From Sinotaia quadrata (taxonomy: Eukaryota > Mollusca > Gastropoda > Architaenioglossa > Viviparidae): a stretch of DNA of 64,000 nucleotides. Positions 1 to 11,877 of this stretch are shown piece after piece. The first letter of the stretch is position 1, and each line of letters begins with the position of its first letter. The DNA lies in contig CM054178.1 of the NCBI GenBank assembly GCA_028829895.1, positions 84,513,058 through 84,577,057 of the forward strand. The letters are read 5' to 3'. Under the pieces are notes generated by a model. The model was not told the origin of the DNA, ran no database searches, and saw nothing but the letters and a program-made list of their open reading frames with translations. Both the position numbers and the translations under genes were made by a program.

Positions 1-980
1 CACAGCACGTCGCTCTAAGGCGAGTGCGACACGTGCGATGGATAGCTGAGCGCTAGCAGCGACATTTACAAATTACAAAAAACAGAGGATCGGACGTCCA
101 ACATTAACGATTTAAAACTTAAGCGGTTCACTTATTCATTTATTTACTGTTTGTTTTAGTCTTGCTGTTTTGTGCGCTTTTTGTTTGTTTCTGACCAAAC
201 CTTCCTTGCTGTGCACTAAACTTGGAAGTCGAGTGTTTGTTAAAATACTTTCGTCATTCTAAAAACTTTCGGGAAAGAACATCTAATGAAATACGTAATC
301 TGAATTGGAAACCGGTTTGCCTTTCAGATGCAAGCGCCTTCTTTAGCGATGAGCAGACAATGTGTCTTTATGCCTCTAATTAGGAAAAGTAGGTCGGTAA
401 TGTGGAACGTCTGAAAGCGAGGCAGAACTGTTTTTTGTTTTATTTTAACGTGGCTAATATCCGCTCATTAAATACGTCAGGACGTTATTGCTAGATATTT
501 TTTTATAATGTGAACATGTCACGCACAATCACACACACAGACACACATTGATATACATATACGCACCCAGAAACACAAATGTAAATATCAAGGCTGTTGG
601 GGGGAAACAGATTTTTATTGGTAGAACGATGTTTCTGAGTACCGAGTGACGTACCTCCCTGTTGTACTACGTCACTATTAGTAGTTGGATGATAGCAATT
701 TGCGTGAAACTATAAATTTCAGACTACGTCATTCAAACGGTTGCACCTATGTGTGAATCAAGAGGGACCTGGCCAAGGTCAAGGTCAAATGTTTTCGGAA
801 AGTGAAGATAACGTTTATAAAACGCCCGTAACCGTAGAAACTGGTCTTATTTTGCTCACTGTACTAGGAGTAGTCTTCTCTAAGTCGACTCCATTATAAA
901 ATTTCGATTTTTCCACACGAATGTTGAATTTGTTCTCAACAAATTTTCAACAAGTTTTTGTTTCTTGTTACAATAATCAG
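1..980. other. AT-rich non-coding stretch
   Basis: No exon, RNA gene or transposon end was recognised. There are short CA runs near 528-548, and a directly doubled AAGGTCAAGGTCAA around 774-787. Confidence 0.5.
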
Positions 981-1101
981 TTGAGTGTGAGAGAGAGTGA
1001 GAGTGTGAGAGAGAGACTGTGAGAGAGAGTGAGAGAGAGAGCGTGAGAGAGTGAGAGAGTGAGAGAGAGTATGAGAGAGAGTGTGAGAGAGTGAGAGAGA
1101 G

Positions 1102-1190
<89 letters not shown>
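981..1190. repeat. GA-rich tract followed by (GT)43
   Basis: Imperfect GA/GTGA repeats at 981-1104 run directly into a pure GT run at 1105-1190. Both strands read open as His-Thr or Cys-Val polymers, which are repeat translations and not genes. Confidence 0.95.
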
Positions 1191-1191
<1 letters not shown>

Positions 1192-1925
1192 GTCTCTGCT
1201 GTCATACTAAGGGCAGTTAATGAGTTTGCGTTTGTTTCTCGAACTGGATCAGTCCCACAAATGCAACATATCTTATCCTGTGCAGTATGAGGATTAACAA
1301 GCAAACTTTCGGGCCAATGAGAATTGCAGTGTCACGTGTTACTTTATGTCCAGCGCTACGACATGCAAGAGATTATGACGTCATCAGAGGACTAATAAAA
1401 CTCAGACAGACCGGAAAGCTAGCGAGAGCTTTAATAGGATTGCATTTGGATTGTTTCTGTGTGCACGTCCTGCATGGTGAGAAGATAAAGAGCTAGCATG
1501 GATTGAAAAGTCTGCTAAATGCAAATCTAGCGAGGTCACTGCGTAGTATATTTGGAGGAGAGCATTTACACGGGTTACAGAAAGTGAGTTCGGATGTCCT
1601 TTATTTTTTTTTTCTTCTTTGCTGCTGAAATTTCTCGCCAAGCCCGACACATTTGTGAACGGTTTTGGGACTATAATAAAAGTTTAGGAAACATTAAGTT
1701 ATTATTTTTCTATAAGACGATTGTTGCTGTTTTCTTCTTTGCGTTGTCTTCAGACATTTTTCTTGATTTGGGCGTTAAAATTATTCAATAATCTGTTTGT
1801 TCATTGTACAGTTAATGGCCGATAGGCAAGCTGCGCGAGATTAGCCACAAAAAGACACGATGTCCAATTGCTTGTAACACCACTGACACGACTCAAAGGG
1901 TGCGTGACGTATACATCACGACCTT
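1191..1925. other. unique sequence, no gene seen
   Basis: Mixed-composition DNA with only short reading frames. No splice-bounded exon or repeat was recognised. Confidence 0.45.
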
Positions 1926-2990
1926 AAGTTTACTTAACGCCACCTAGTTAATGGTTATTATTATTATTAATCATCAATAACTAATTACAAGTGAGGAGGA
2001 TCTTAATTTATGTTATTAATAATTCTCCAGAAGACACCACTCACCACTTTTCTCTTCCACAAAATTAAAGACAAACATTTAACGTCACACAGTATTTCTG
2101 TAGGTGGAAATCTTCTTACTAAAGGAGAAGACCCATCTTTAATCTATATTTAGCAAGCCCCGATTAACCCTCTGTCTTTCTAATATATATTTATCAATAA
2201 GTGGTATTAAGAAGGTCAATAAATTTATTAAATCAACAATCAAATAAATGAGATATGAATAATAAAAAACATTGACATTTACATTTACATTACTTCACAA
2301 CAATGTTCAATTAACGCTGGACAATATTGTTCAGTTTATCCTAGTATAGACATAAGCAGTTAACAAAATAAATATATAATCAAGTTCATGGATATCATCA
2401 TGGAAATGAGAGTGGAGTTTTAGAGAAATAAAGTCAATGCACATAACATATTCAAAGATGGTGGTTTTCACTGGTACATATTTAACAATCACGCCGTTTG
2501 TAACAAGTCACTGCTTTTCATATTTAGGCGAGGTACCACATGTCCCTTCTAGAAGCACGTTACACATCTGTTCCAGGCCACAAATCTTCACTATATTAGT
2601 ATATTGGTTCTCAAACTGACTTCATGGGAATCAACTAAACAGCAACATGATTTACTGATAAGCTGACATCAACGTCTGATGCATCGCCAACATATTAAGT
2701 AGATTACAGTAGTCACTCTAGCATGAAGTGACAACCAAAAAGGCTTGCTCTGCTATGCAAAAGTCAAATTACAAATCCTGCAACAATTTTGTTAGCCTGA
2801 TACACACAACATAAATATAGCATCGATCAAAATGTACAAATATAATGTACATTGTAATCAAATTAATGAACATAGAAATACTGGTTCAATTGCATAAGCA
2901 TTCAACAATTCAAATCATAGATCAATAACAAACATGTATGAAATATTCTAGGCCCATTCTTCCTTTATCAGTCAGTTAACTTACCATAAG
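1926..2990 (+). repeat. unclassified interspersed repeat, copy A
   Basis: Its first half (about 2005-2430) aligns with 39050-39480, sharing blocks such as TTAAAGACAAACATTTA and GAAGGTCAATAAATTTATTA in the same order. Its last third (about 2735-2965) aligns with 11480-11800, sharing GCAACA..TTAG..TGATACACACA and ATCAATAACAAA..ATG..AAATATT. The middle is more diverged. No coding capacity, terminal repeats or target-site duplication is visible, so the class is unknown. The boundaries are approximate. Confidence 0.65.
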
Positions 2991-3547
2991 CTAACGATCG
3001 CCTTTATGACCGGACTCGAGTTATGTTCAAATTCGAAGTGATTAGAATAGAGTACTTCTTCAACAAAGAAACTTCTGGTCCATCCCCATTGGATGAAATT
3101 AATATGAACAAGTGTGAGACTATTAGTCAGAAAAACTGCTCATCCAGTTGGGACTGGTTTTGGATTGCATAAAAAAATGTTCTAGCATATTCTCAACGCG
3201 AGTTGTTTACTCCAGCTCTAAAAATATCATCACAAAGGGTGCTCCAGGTCGGGTCACTTAGACAATTTATACAATACAATTAAGTTTTAAAGTAGGGATA
3301 GGTAAATTTACTCTACCAACACCGTAACAAAGTGCAAAGGACTTTGTACACTCATAACTCGGTTCAAGGCCAAGAACTCGTGGCATTATGGTCCAAGGTT
3401 AACAACACGTGACACACGTAACAAATCTCAAGGCAGACAACTCTCTTAACACAGCTTAAGGAAGGTACACAGCATAATATGCCTTAAGGCAAGCACGATA
3501 CACTTTTGTGCCACAGCAGGAGACGCACATGTAACACTCTGTAATGT
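2991..3547. other. unique sequence grading into a decayed array
   Basis: Non-coding. From about 3440 there are weak, diverged relatives of the next array's unit (CTTAAG plus CACGTGA-like words), so that array probably once extended further left. Confidence 0.4.
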
Positions 3548-3832
3548 ATCTTAAGACACACGGCACGTGAAACTGTAATGCAGCTTAAGACACACGGCAC
3601 ATGATACTGCAATGCATTCTCAGACACACGGCACGTGATATTCTATAATACAGCTTAAGACACAAGGCAAATGGCATTCCATAACACGGCTTAAGACACA
3701 CAGCACGTGAAACTGTAATGCAGCTTAAGACACACGACACATGATACTGCAATGCATTCTCAGACACACAGCACGTGACACTGAAAGGTAGCTTAAGGCA
3801 CAAGACACGTGACGATAAACAATTGCTTAAGC
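3548..3832. repeat. 34-36 bp minisatellite, 9 units
   Basis: CTTAAG (or CTCAG) recurs at 3550, 3584, 3619, 3654, 3690, 3724, 3759, 3792 and 3826, each followed by ACACACGGCACGTGA-like sequence. Units starting at 3584 and 3724 match best, indicating a four-unit, 140-bp higher-order period. A 72-residue minus-strand frame across it is a repeat artefact. Confidence 0.9.
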
Positions 3833-4010
3833 CTGTATGTTCATTTCAATACTAAGCAGCTCAAAACTCAGAATCAAAAATGTCACTGAACTGTCTCAGA
3901 CACGTCGCTTACATGCGTTGTATGAACCAACTCCATTTTTTTTAAACATTGTATGATTTTCGGAAGAGATAATCCTAAAATCCCCAACGAGCATACATAT
4001 GAGTAAAATG

Positions 4011-4626
4011 TGTCTGTAGTAGTCCTTCTCATTCTGTTTTTTCTGATTCTTGTTTTGTTAGTCTTATCCCTCTCTGGCATTTATACATTTATATGGCATT
4101 TCCTCCCTACTTCAGTCTATCTTCTCTCTCTTTTCTATTTCTCTTTAAATCGTTTTATTGTGACTCTTATCTTTCTTTCTCTTTTTCTCTCAAACTTCCC
4201 TTTCTTTTCAGTCCTACTTTCTCTCTATCCTTCTCTTCTCTTCACTAATTTTGTCTCATTTCTTTCTTTCTGTGTCCGTTCTTATCTCACACTTCTAATT
4301 CCCCGTTTCTTTCTCTCTGTCTATTCTCTCTTACACTTCTAATTCCCCACCCCACCCACCCCTGGTTCTTTCTGTCTATTTTTTCTTATCTTGCACTTCT
4401 AATTCCCCACCCCTACCCCTCAGTTTTTTCTGTCTATCTTTTCTTATCTCTTACACTTCTAATTCCATGTTCAATCTCGTTTTCTTCCTCCACCTCTCTC
4501 TTATTTTCTTTCTCTGCTCTCTTTCTTTGCTTCTCTTTTTGACCTTCAGGCTCTTTTCCTACTTTTTTCTTTTACCATTAATTCTTGTTTTCTTTATTCT
4601 GACTATATAAATCGTTTTATTTTCCG

Positions 4627-4640
<14 letters not shown>
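4011..4640. repeat. pyrimidine-rich tract with 55-60 bp repeats
   Basis: CT-rich for over 600 bp on the + strand. Within 4285-4470 the phrase CACTTCTAATTCC recurs four times at about 55-60 bp spacing, joined by C runs and TTTCTGTCTAT. The 110-residue frame here is low-complexity. Confidence 0.75.

Positions 4641-4715
<75 letters not shown>
4630..4715. repeat. compound (CT)n(CA)n microsatellite
   Basis: A pure CT run of about 15 units passes directly into about 27 CA units with one CG interruption. Confidence 0.97.
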
Positions 4716-4717
<2 letters not shown>

Positions 4718-5070
4718 ACACATATGGCTTTATAAATTGACAGTTGTTCAGATAATATATCCGAGATGTGGCAGACTAGAATATATTACTCTACTGGTTC
4801 TCTAATTCTTGTGTTTATAATGATCACCACTAAGAGGGATAATTTTAGACATAATAAGACACAAAGGGAAATAATATGCTATAAATCCAAAACAGTATTT
4901 AACAAGATGATTATCACACCACTTGACAAACTTACAAATGCGCACTAATTCCATCAAGACTTATCATCAAAGGGTTTTTGCCTAGTTGTTTGCTGTCCGA
5001 TGTCTGGTTTAAGAGTATGACTTTTTGGTTTGATGTACACACCCAGTATTCAACTGATTTCACAGCTGTT
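4716..5070. other. unique sequence
   Basis: No exon or repeat recognised; a 60-residue frame at 4766-4948 has no recognisable motif. Confidence 0.4.
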
Positions 5071-5159
5071 CTTTTTTTCTTTCTTCTTCTTCTTAACGAA
5101 TTCGGCCACTTACAGGCGGAACCGAGTTAGAGTTACCAATACCACTGCGCTATAAAGGC
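5071..5159 (-). repeat. tRNA-derived SINE remnant
   Basis: Read on the minus strand, counting from 5159 as tRNA position 1, the pol III A-box-like word TAGCGCAGTGG begins with T8-A9-G10-C11. A degenerate B box (GGCCGAATTC, keeping CGAAT) falls at positions 53-62, exactly where a tRNA B box lies. An AAG-rich then A-rich tail follows, ending near 5071. It does not fold as an intact tRNA and its B box is damaged, so this is a head-plus-tail SINE fragment rather than a tRNA gene. Only one copy was found here. Confidence 0.45.
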
Positions 5160-5585
5160 AAATAAGTGCGTATTACACGTGACCTTTCGCTGTTCGGGAT
5201 CTAAAACGCAAATCTGCAAGACTGGTTGCAATCCTTTGTTCTACTCTGATCGAGCACGTCGCATCCGTTGTCAGTAACCCTGAGATGACACCGGCATTAG
5301 CTGTCACATCTTAAGGACGTGACAAGCTCTGAAACGAGCTATGAAGGTGCTTGTATGGAGATGTTGTTTGCTTCAAGATTGCAATGGGAAGACAACTCTT
5401 CAAGCTGTTAAAACAATACTACAGTTTTGTCTCCACATGTTTCTGGACCTTCGTCTACCAGTCTGTTGAAATATTTTCTTTTAATGTGGAATTAGTTCAC
5501 AGCTGTTCAGATAAAAGTGGTGATCAGTTAGGCTTGTCAATAAAGGAATATACGTATGCTTGTGTGTACGCGTACGTGATGCATT
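5160..5585. other. unique sequence
   Basis: Non-coding as far as can be seen. The reading frame at 5351-5635 runs into the adjacent minisatellite and has no recognisable domain. Confidence 0.4.
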
Positions 5586-5770
5586 TGTGTTGGGATTGTA
5601 TGCACACCTGTGTATGTGTGTGGGGGTACGTGTGAGTATTTGTGTTGGGAGTGTATGCACACCTGTGTATGTGTGTGGGGGTACGTGTGAGTATGTGTGT
5701 TGGGAGTGTATGCACACCTGTGTATGTGTGTGGAGGTACGTGTGAGTATGTGTTGGGAGTGTTTGTGTGT
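5586..5770. repeat. 55-bp minisatellite, 3.4 units
   Basis: Units start at TGTGTTGGG, at 5586, 5641, 5696 and 5749, each with GTATGCACACCTGTGTATG and a GGTACGTGTGAGTAT end. GT-rich unit; open in several frames on both strands because of its composition. Confidence 0.93.
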
Positions 5771-6124
5771 GGGGATCTAAGATAGTCATAAATGCGATTG
5801 ACTTTCATGACAAATTATTCTTTCACGTAACACAAGTGGCAATATCTGAAACTACTTGAAATTTGTTAAATTAAGTCTAAACAGACTTCTTTCACATGTT
5901 TATAAGTAAGTAATGCCAAACTATTCATTTAAAATGTATTTCCTCTATGAAAGATAAAAAATGTATGCTTCTTTTCAATGTCATTTCATTCCATGCAATC
6001 GTTCTCTGCTGGCCGGCACGCGTCCTTGACACGAGGTCAACGTGATGCTACGAACCATGAGTATATCTTCCAGACTTAGAAAGACTTTGGTTCCACTAGA
6101 AAACTTTTGAAAATCTCAGTTACT
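5771..6124. other. unique sequence
   Basis: AT-rich; no gene or repeat recognised. Confidence 0.4.
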
Positions 6125-6605
6125 GCTCGCTGTATGGTGCCAATAGAAAACTCTTGTCGATCTCAATCTAATCTCGCTGTAGGGCGCCACTAGAAAATTC
6201 TTGTAGATCTCTATCTAAGCTCGCTGTAGGGCGCTACTAAAAAACTCTTGTAGATCTCTATCTAAGCTCGCTGTAGGGCGCTACTAAAAAACTCTTGTAG
6301 ATCTCTATCTAAGCTCGCTGTAGGGCGCCACTAGAAAATTCTTGTAGATCTCTATCTAAGCTCGCTGTAGGGCGCTACTAAAAAACTCTTGTAGATCTCT
6401 ATCTAAGCTCGCTGTAGAGCGCTACTAAAAAACTCTTGTAGATCTCTATCTAAGCTCGCTGTAGGGCGCTACTAAAAAACTCTTGTAGATCTCTATCTAA
6501 GCTCGCTGTAGGGCGCTACTAAAAAACTCTTGTAGATCTCTATCTAAGCTCGCTGTAGGGCGCCACTAGAAAATTCTTGTAGATCTCAATCTCTGCGCGC
6601 TGTAT
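6125..6605. repeat. 47-bp minisatellite, 11 units
   Basis: CTCGCTGTA recurs at 6125, 6173, 6220 and then every 47 bp to a diverged last copy near 6596. The unit continues GGGCGC(C/T)ACTA, AAAAACTCTTGTAGATCT. Central copies are nearly identical while the first and last are diverged, as expected for an array homogenised from its middle. Two unit types (GGGCGCCACTAGAAAATT and GGGCGCTACTAAAAAACT) are interleaved. Confidence 0.96.
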
Positions 6606-7290
6606 CATGTAGGCCTGCGTGAAAGAGCGATACATTATCAATATTCACAGACCAAAAGCCGTACTCTTGCTAGGTCGAACAGGCTAGAGGAAAACTAGAC
6701 GAATAACAAGGAAAATGACGATAGAGACTACGTGATGGTAAAACGTGTGCCCGGATGTAAGTGCCTATGTGTGTGACGGTTGAGTACAAAAGTTTATAAA
6801 TCCATGGACGCGTATTAACAATTTTTTCGCTTGTTAGGCACAAAGAAGGCCTGTCATAACAAGTCACTCTGTGATTGACCATTGTCGGAACAGAATTTTT
6901 TTTTTTAAGTTTTTGCGCCTGTTTTTTCTCGCTTTCTCTCGCCACTTTCAGCTCAGTCGGTGATTTATCTATTGGTCTTCCTCTGAAATTCTTGTCACCC
7001 TATCGTTTTATCGAAATTAAAAATGTCGAAATAAAAGTGAAAAATCTTTTTTTTTCTATTTATTTATCAAAACAACAATCAATACATGTAATGGTCTGTT
7101 TGCTAAGAATTTATCATTAATGCTGTTATAAAGTATCGAATTATTACTTTGTGTTGTGATTCTATTAAATCATTTAGGACTGGCTTGTTATAAATTTATA
7201 TTGCTTTATTTAGAGTTTGTGAGCTATTATGGTGATTAACACGTATCTTGTTATATACACGTAAACAGCATGGTTGAGCATTGTGAAGCA
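6606..7290. other. unique sequence
   Basis: No convincing exon. Frames at 6670-6945 (minus) and 6875-7120 (plus) overlap each other and lack family motifs. Confidence 0.4.
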
Positions 7291-7740
7291 ACTGCAGTCC
7301 ACATGAATCAGGCTTAATAACTCAAAAGGTCATATGAATTAGGTTGTATGCAACAGTCCACAGGAATTAGGCATATGAATTAGGTTGTATGCAACAGTCC
7401 ACGTGAAATAGGTTTAATAACGAACTGATCATATGAATTAGGTTGTATGCAACAGTCCACGTGAATTAGGTTTAATACAGCAGTCCTCGTGAATTAGTCT
7501 TAATACTGCAGTCCTCGTGAATTAGTCTTAATACTGCAGTCCTCGTGAATTAGTCTTAATACTGCAGTCCTCGTGAATTAGTCTTAATACTGCAGTCCGC
7601 ATAAATTAAATTCACATTCCACATAAAACAATTTTTAAAACAGATTTAATACAACAGTCTACATCAATTAGATTTAATAAAGCAGTCCTCATTAATTAGC
7701 CATAATACTTCAGTCCACATCAATTAGGTTCGATCCGAAA
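7291..7740. repeat. nested minisatellite, 28-bp core
   Basis: The middle (about 7473-7600) holds near-identical 28-bp units of CAGTCCTCGTGAATTAG plus TCTTAATACTG. Flanking it are diverged relatives (CAGTCCACGTGAATTAGG, CAGTCCACATCAATTAGG) joined by a longer CATATGAATTAGGTTGTATG spacer on the left. Confidence 0.9.
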
Positions 7741-7816
7741 ACTTACCGCTGTATACGAAAGTGCTGGTAATGATTGCTGTACTTTCAAACATTTTGCTTA
7801 TCAGTGTGCTCACACG

Positions 7817-7818
<2 letters not shown>

Positions 7819-7863
<45 letters not shown>
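7819..7863. repeat. (CA)n microsatellite
   Basis: Uninterrupted CA run of about 22 units, preceded by CACACGCACG. Confidence 0.97.
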
Positions 7864-7865
<2 letters not shown>

Positions 7866-7938
7866 TTTTACACGGACAGAGTGAGAACAGCTATGTACCC
7901 TTTTGTGCGTGTATATGTTTGTATTTCTGATTGTTTTT

Positions 7939-7948
7939 TGTGTGTGTG

Positions 7949-7982
<34 letters not shown>

Positions 7983-7983
7983 G
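7939..7983. repeat. (GT)n(GTT)11 microsatellite
   Basis: A short TG run changes into eleven GTT triplets. The enclosing 121-residue frame (7761-8126) is repeat-driven. Confidence 0.95.
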
Positions 7984-8346
7984 CTAAGAGTGGCTTCTCA
8001 ACACACTTTCGCACAGTAATGAAACAGATAACTAAAATATTAAGCATGATCGAACATGTCTTTACCCGAAATACATTAATCTCAAATTTTTTTCAAAAGA
8101 TTGAAACAACGATTATAATAACTTAAAGTGAAGAATTTGACAGCAATGTCAATGATTGGGTCGTATGTGTAATTATGCACAGACACCTATCTTTAAAGTG
8201 TTGATAACTAGAGAGGAAAATACAAATACTGACATGGGTTCTGGGCAAGGATGGCGTAAGTTAGATAAACCGATGCTCAAAATTACAAATGAAAATAAAT
8301 CATGTAGCTAACAAGCTAGCAGTAGCTAGTCAGACAGACACACAGT
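7984..8346. other. unique sequence
   Basis: Nothing recognised apart from GCTAGC/AGCTAG words near 8310-8327. Confidence 0.4.
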
Positions 8347-8461
<115 letters not shown>

Positions 8462-9300
8462 TAGTAACATCAAAACATGAAGCTCACCCGTTAGCATGAG
8501 AGTGGCTGCCACATCCTACGATCAGAACACAATAATACTCACGAGAGGGACACAAAATAGAGGAAGCATGAATGGTTTTGAATACAACCACTGCCACCTT
8601 TACCCGCAATGCCACCCCTATCCACCATCGGCTCTTTGCTTTTCTTCTCCTCACGAAGCACGGTCCCAGTCCTCTAATGGCGGGTCCCCAAACTTGATAT
8701 CTCTAGCACATTTGAAAAGTTGAGCACAAAAATTATCTAAATGTCATCTTGCATAACGTGTGCATGAATACCCAGACTCGATCCAGTGGAGACGGGTGTT
8801 TTCAAATAATAAAACGTGCACATCCACTCGCGAACATTAACGGGTAGTTCTGTGATTTCCTCTGTCTAGTACAACGGTTTTTCATTTAAAAAAAATTAAA
8901 TTGAAGTTAAGGATTTACAACCGACTCCTGTGAAAGCGAACTGATCGTGACATTTTTAAACCCAGAAATAGACAGAAACGGCCAGCATGGAATATTTTAC
9001 TTCACTGGACAACCGATCGCAAGAATAGACGCGGTTCTTGAAAAAAATGACGTAATTCTTATAATGAACTTTAAATGACGAGAAGGAAAAAGTCACTGCC
9101 ACATATCCGTTTCCGCGCCTGGTCGGTAACATTTAATAATACACTTCACGACTCACAGTAAACACATATCAAGAAATTAATATCACACTGGCAAACCAAA
9201 GCTGCGTTTGGGGATTGGTGGGCTGTCGTAAGGAAAAAAAGGGGATACGCAGATAAGGACAGAGTTTCTTTTATAAATCAATAAAATGACAGACAGAAAT
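8462..9300. other. unique sequence
   Basis: Contains a 75-residue frame at 8496-8723 without a recognisable motif. No splice-supported exon. Confidence 0.4.
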
Positions 9301-9373
9301 ATGGATGGATGGATGGATGGATGGATGGATGGATGGATGGATGGATGGATGGATGGATGGATGGATGGATGGA
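9301..9373. repeat. (GGAT)18 microsatellite
   Basis: Uninterrupted ATGG tetramers ending at GGACAC. Confidence 0.98.
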
Positions 9374-9439
9374 CACAAAAAGATAGAGATGGTGTGGACT
9401 TAACAATAGCCATGGTGACTGGCTTATATATAATTCTAT

Positions 9440-9760
9440 TAATATATATCAGTGTTGATTTGCTCGTAATGAGTTCTGTATAGTTCGATTTATTTATGGT
9501 AGTGCTGATTTGTGTAGACATAAAAATTCCAGTGTTGACTTGATGTACACTGAATGGCTGTGTTTGCTTGCTGATAATTATTTCTTTTAAGAAAGATGAA
9601 GGCTGAATAATGGTCATGTTGATATGCTGAGAAAATAGTTCTTTGTACGTTGATGTAAATTAATAATCACGTGCTGACGTGCTGATAAATAGTAATGTTC
9701 TTTTAACGTTGAGGTGTAAATTAATAATCACGTGCTGATAATTACTTCAGGATGTTCGTG
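9440..9760. repeat. degenerate tandem repeat
   Basis: Variants of GTGTTGATTTG and GTGCTGATTTGTG recur every 45-60 bp. The clearest pair is TAATAATCACGTGCTGA near 9660 and again near 9721, each preceded by a GTTCTTT..ACGTTGA segment. Confidence 0.6.
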
Positions 9761-9876
9761 TAAGCCGTAATGTTTTTGTTTGATTATTTTACTATCTTTA
9801 TTTTCTCTGAAATCTCTTAGCACAGTCTCCATTAGATAGTTCTCTGTTATCAAACCCTTCTTTCCTTCTTTGCTCG

Positions 9877-9878
<2 letters not shown>

Positions 9879-9953
<75 letters not shown>
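9879..9953. repeat. (GT)37 microsatellite
   Basis: Uninterrupted GT run; the reading frames on both strands here are repeat translations. Confidence 0.98.
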
Positions 9954-9956
<3 letters not shown>

Positions 9957-11090
9957 TTGTGGAGCCACTGGAATTTAAATTTAAGATGGTCTTGCATTTT
10001 CGTAACAATCAATTGTCTGTTTTCATTTTGTTACATCATTTGATCACATTCGTCACAACTTTGCCGACAGGGAGCGCTGCAGTGCAGTACGTACATTAGT
10101 CACGTGGTCTAGATTGGCCGTCTCTTAAATTTACAGGCTTCGTATAAATCAGTAACAAACTTCATTTCAGAACAGTTCAGACTGCGGTGCCTCACCCACT
10201 ATGACATGAAAATAGGTTTTGGTGGCATAAACACGTGGGCGCCGAAACTGGTCCGGATGTACCTCGGAGCTGCAGCGGACATGATGTCTAGAAAGTGACA
10301 TTTACAGTCCTGGTGTTTTTGATCTGTTAAATGACGACTTTGTTATGGCTAACGTTTCTCTAATCGTTTAATTTTTCGTGGTTTGATTGCTCTTAATGTC
10401 TGCTAAAATGTAACAGTCTTTAAAAGTTAAACCGAAGACAAGAGAACGGAACATTTTATTGTTAAAGCCTATTTAGGCACTAGAAATCTTTTCTCTTTTT
10501 TCATTTTATACTTGGGCGATTTAGAAGGAATAAAAAGCATTAAATAATAAAATAATGCAGCTGTGAACTAAAGTGTACTGAATGTGGGGCGTATGAAGTA
10601 TTAAGACATGTTACTTGGACTTGTGATATTCTTAAATTTGGGCAGGACTTTGAGGTGTTTGCCGGGCATGGGGTGTACTGGGGTATGAGCATCTGGACGT
10701 GTGTGATAGCCGTAGCTCTATATTTGTAGTTTGTGTGGGCTTCTATTCTGTGCGCGGGGGTAGGGTGGGGGTGGCGGGGTAGGTGAGAAGAGTTGCAGTG
10801 TGCCGACATTTGTTGTATGTGGGCTTGTACTATGTGCAAGCGTGTGAAGCATACGTAAATCAGTGTTCTGTGTGTGGAACGTGTAAACCTTTAAGCTGTG
10901 TAAAGGACATTTGTGCTGGGTTTATGCGTGTAAACCTTTAAACTGTGTAAAGCATTTCATGCGTGATATTTTGTGCTGGGCTTATGTGTGTAAGCCTGTG
11001 ATATTTTAAGGCATGAGAAGCGTGTGTCCATCTGAAGTTTGATGATGTTTGTTAACTGAGAATATAGTGTGCGGGCACACTGTTAAGAGG
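9954..11090. other. unique to weakly repetitive, GT-biased sequence
   Basis: No gene recognised. From about 10860 to 11000 the phrase GTGTAAACCTTTAA(A/G)CTGTG appears twice with related GTGTAAGCCTGTGATATTTT, a decayed local duplication. Confidence 0.45.
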
Positions 11091-11160
11091 GCAATGCATA
11101 ATGTTTAGAGTGCAATGCATAATGTTTAGAGTGCAATGCATAATGTTTAGAGTGCATGCA
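11091..11160. repeat. 21-bp minisatellite, 3.3 units
   Basis: GCAATGCATAATGTTTAGAG starts at 11091, 11112 and 11133 with near-perfect copies, then a partial copy with one deletion. Confidence 0.95.
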
Positions 11161-11237
11161 GTTAGTTAGATAGTTAGAAGAACATGAAACAATGGATAGA
11201 CTGAAATAGAAGGTGGTTTAGTTAGTCCATCAGCCGA

Positions 11238-11806
11238 TGTTCTCTCAGAGACTAATCTAGGAGCTCCTTCATTATATTAGTTCCCCCAACCAGAACAACA
11301 ATGCACCAATTTCCAGTAACTTCTTTGTACCAGAAATCCCTCGATGTAATCGAGCATATTTTGCCACCATACATCAAGAGAGTGCAGTGTATCCTTACAC
11401 TTACACACTGGGGTAGAGACTTCTTGAATCTACCCAGGACATAGCAGTTTATACATCAATAACTAGGAAATTCTAGGAGGAAAAGCCTGCTTTTCCCTGC
11501 AAAATATAATCAGGTAACAAACGCTACGTGCACACTATTCTTTCTTACATTCAAGTCTCAACTTAAGTTTCTTGCAACAGTATTTATTAGGCTAATACAC
11601 ACATACAGCATAATAAATACAACATAACAATTTTACGAACGTGTTCACTTGAAACAATGTCAAGTGTTTAGCACACTACTTACAAACATCATAGTCCACA
11701 ATTTGTAGAAATAATAATCTACTCACACAATACACCTCTACATAAAATGCATGTATAACATATCAATAACAAATGCATTAAATATTTCTGAGTCCATTCT
11801 CTGTGT
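11238..11806 (+). repeat. unclassified interspersed repeat, copy B
   Basis: Collinear with 39830-40240 over about 400 bp: shared CAGAACAACAA, CAATTTCCAG, TTGCCACCATA, AATATAATCAGG, CAACAGTATTTATTAG. Its right end (11700-11800) aligns with 2930-2965 of copy A. It lacks the left half seen in copies A and C, so it is truncated on that side, and it runs into a GT/GA microsatellite on the right. Confidence 0.7.
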
Positions 11807-11807
11807 T

Positions 11808-11868
<61 letters not shown>

Positions 11869-11877
11869 GGAGAGAGA
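11807..11877. repeat. compound (GT)n(GA)n microsatellite
   Basis: About seven GT units change directly into about 21 GA units plus GGA variants. It abuts the right end of interspersed-repeat copy B. Confidence 0.96.

Noticed and set aside
936..1304. His-Thr polymer protein
   Set aside because: Direct translation of GT/GA microsatellites; the same artefact recurs at every CA/GT, GATA, GGAT and GAAA tract.
6125..6605. Array of CTCF sites from the GGCGCC-containing unit
   Set aside because: CTAGTGGCGCC lacks one base of the needed spacing, and most units carry the TAGTAGCGCC variant.
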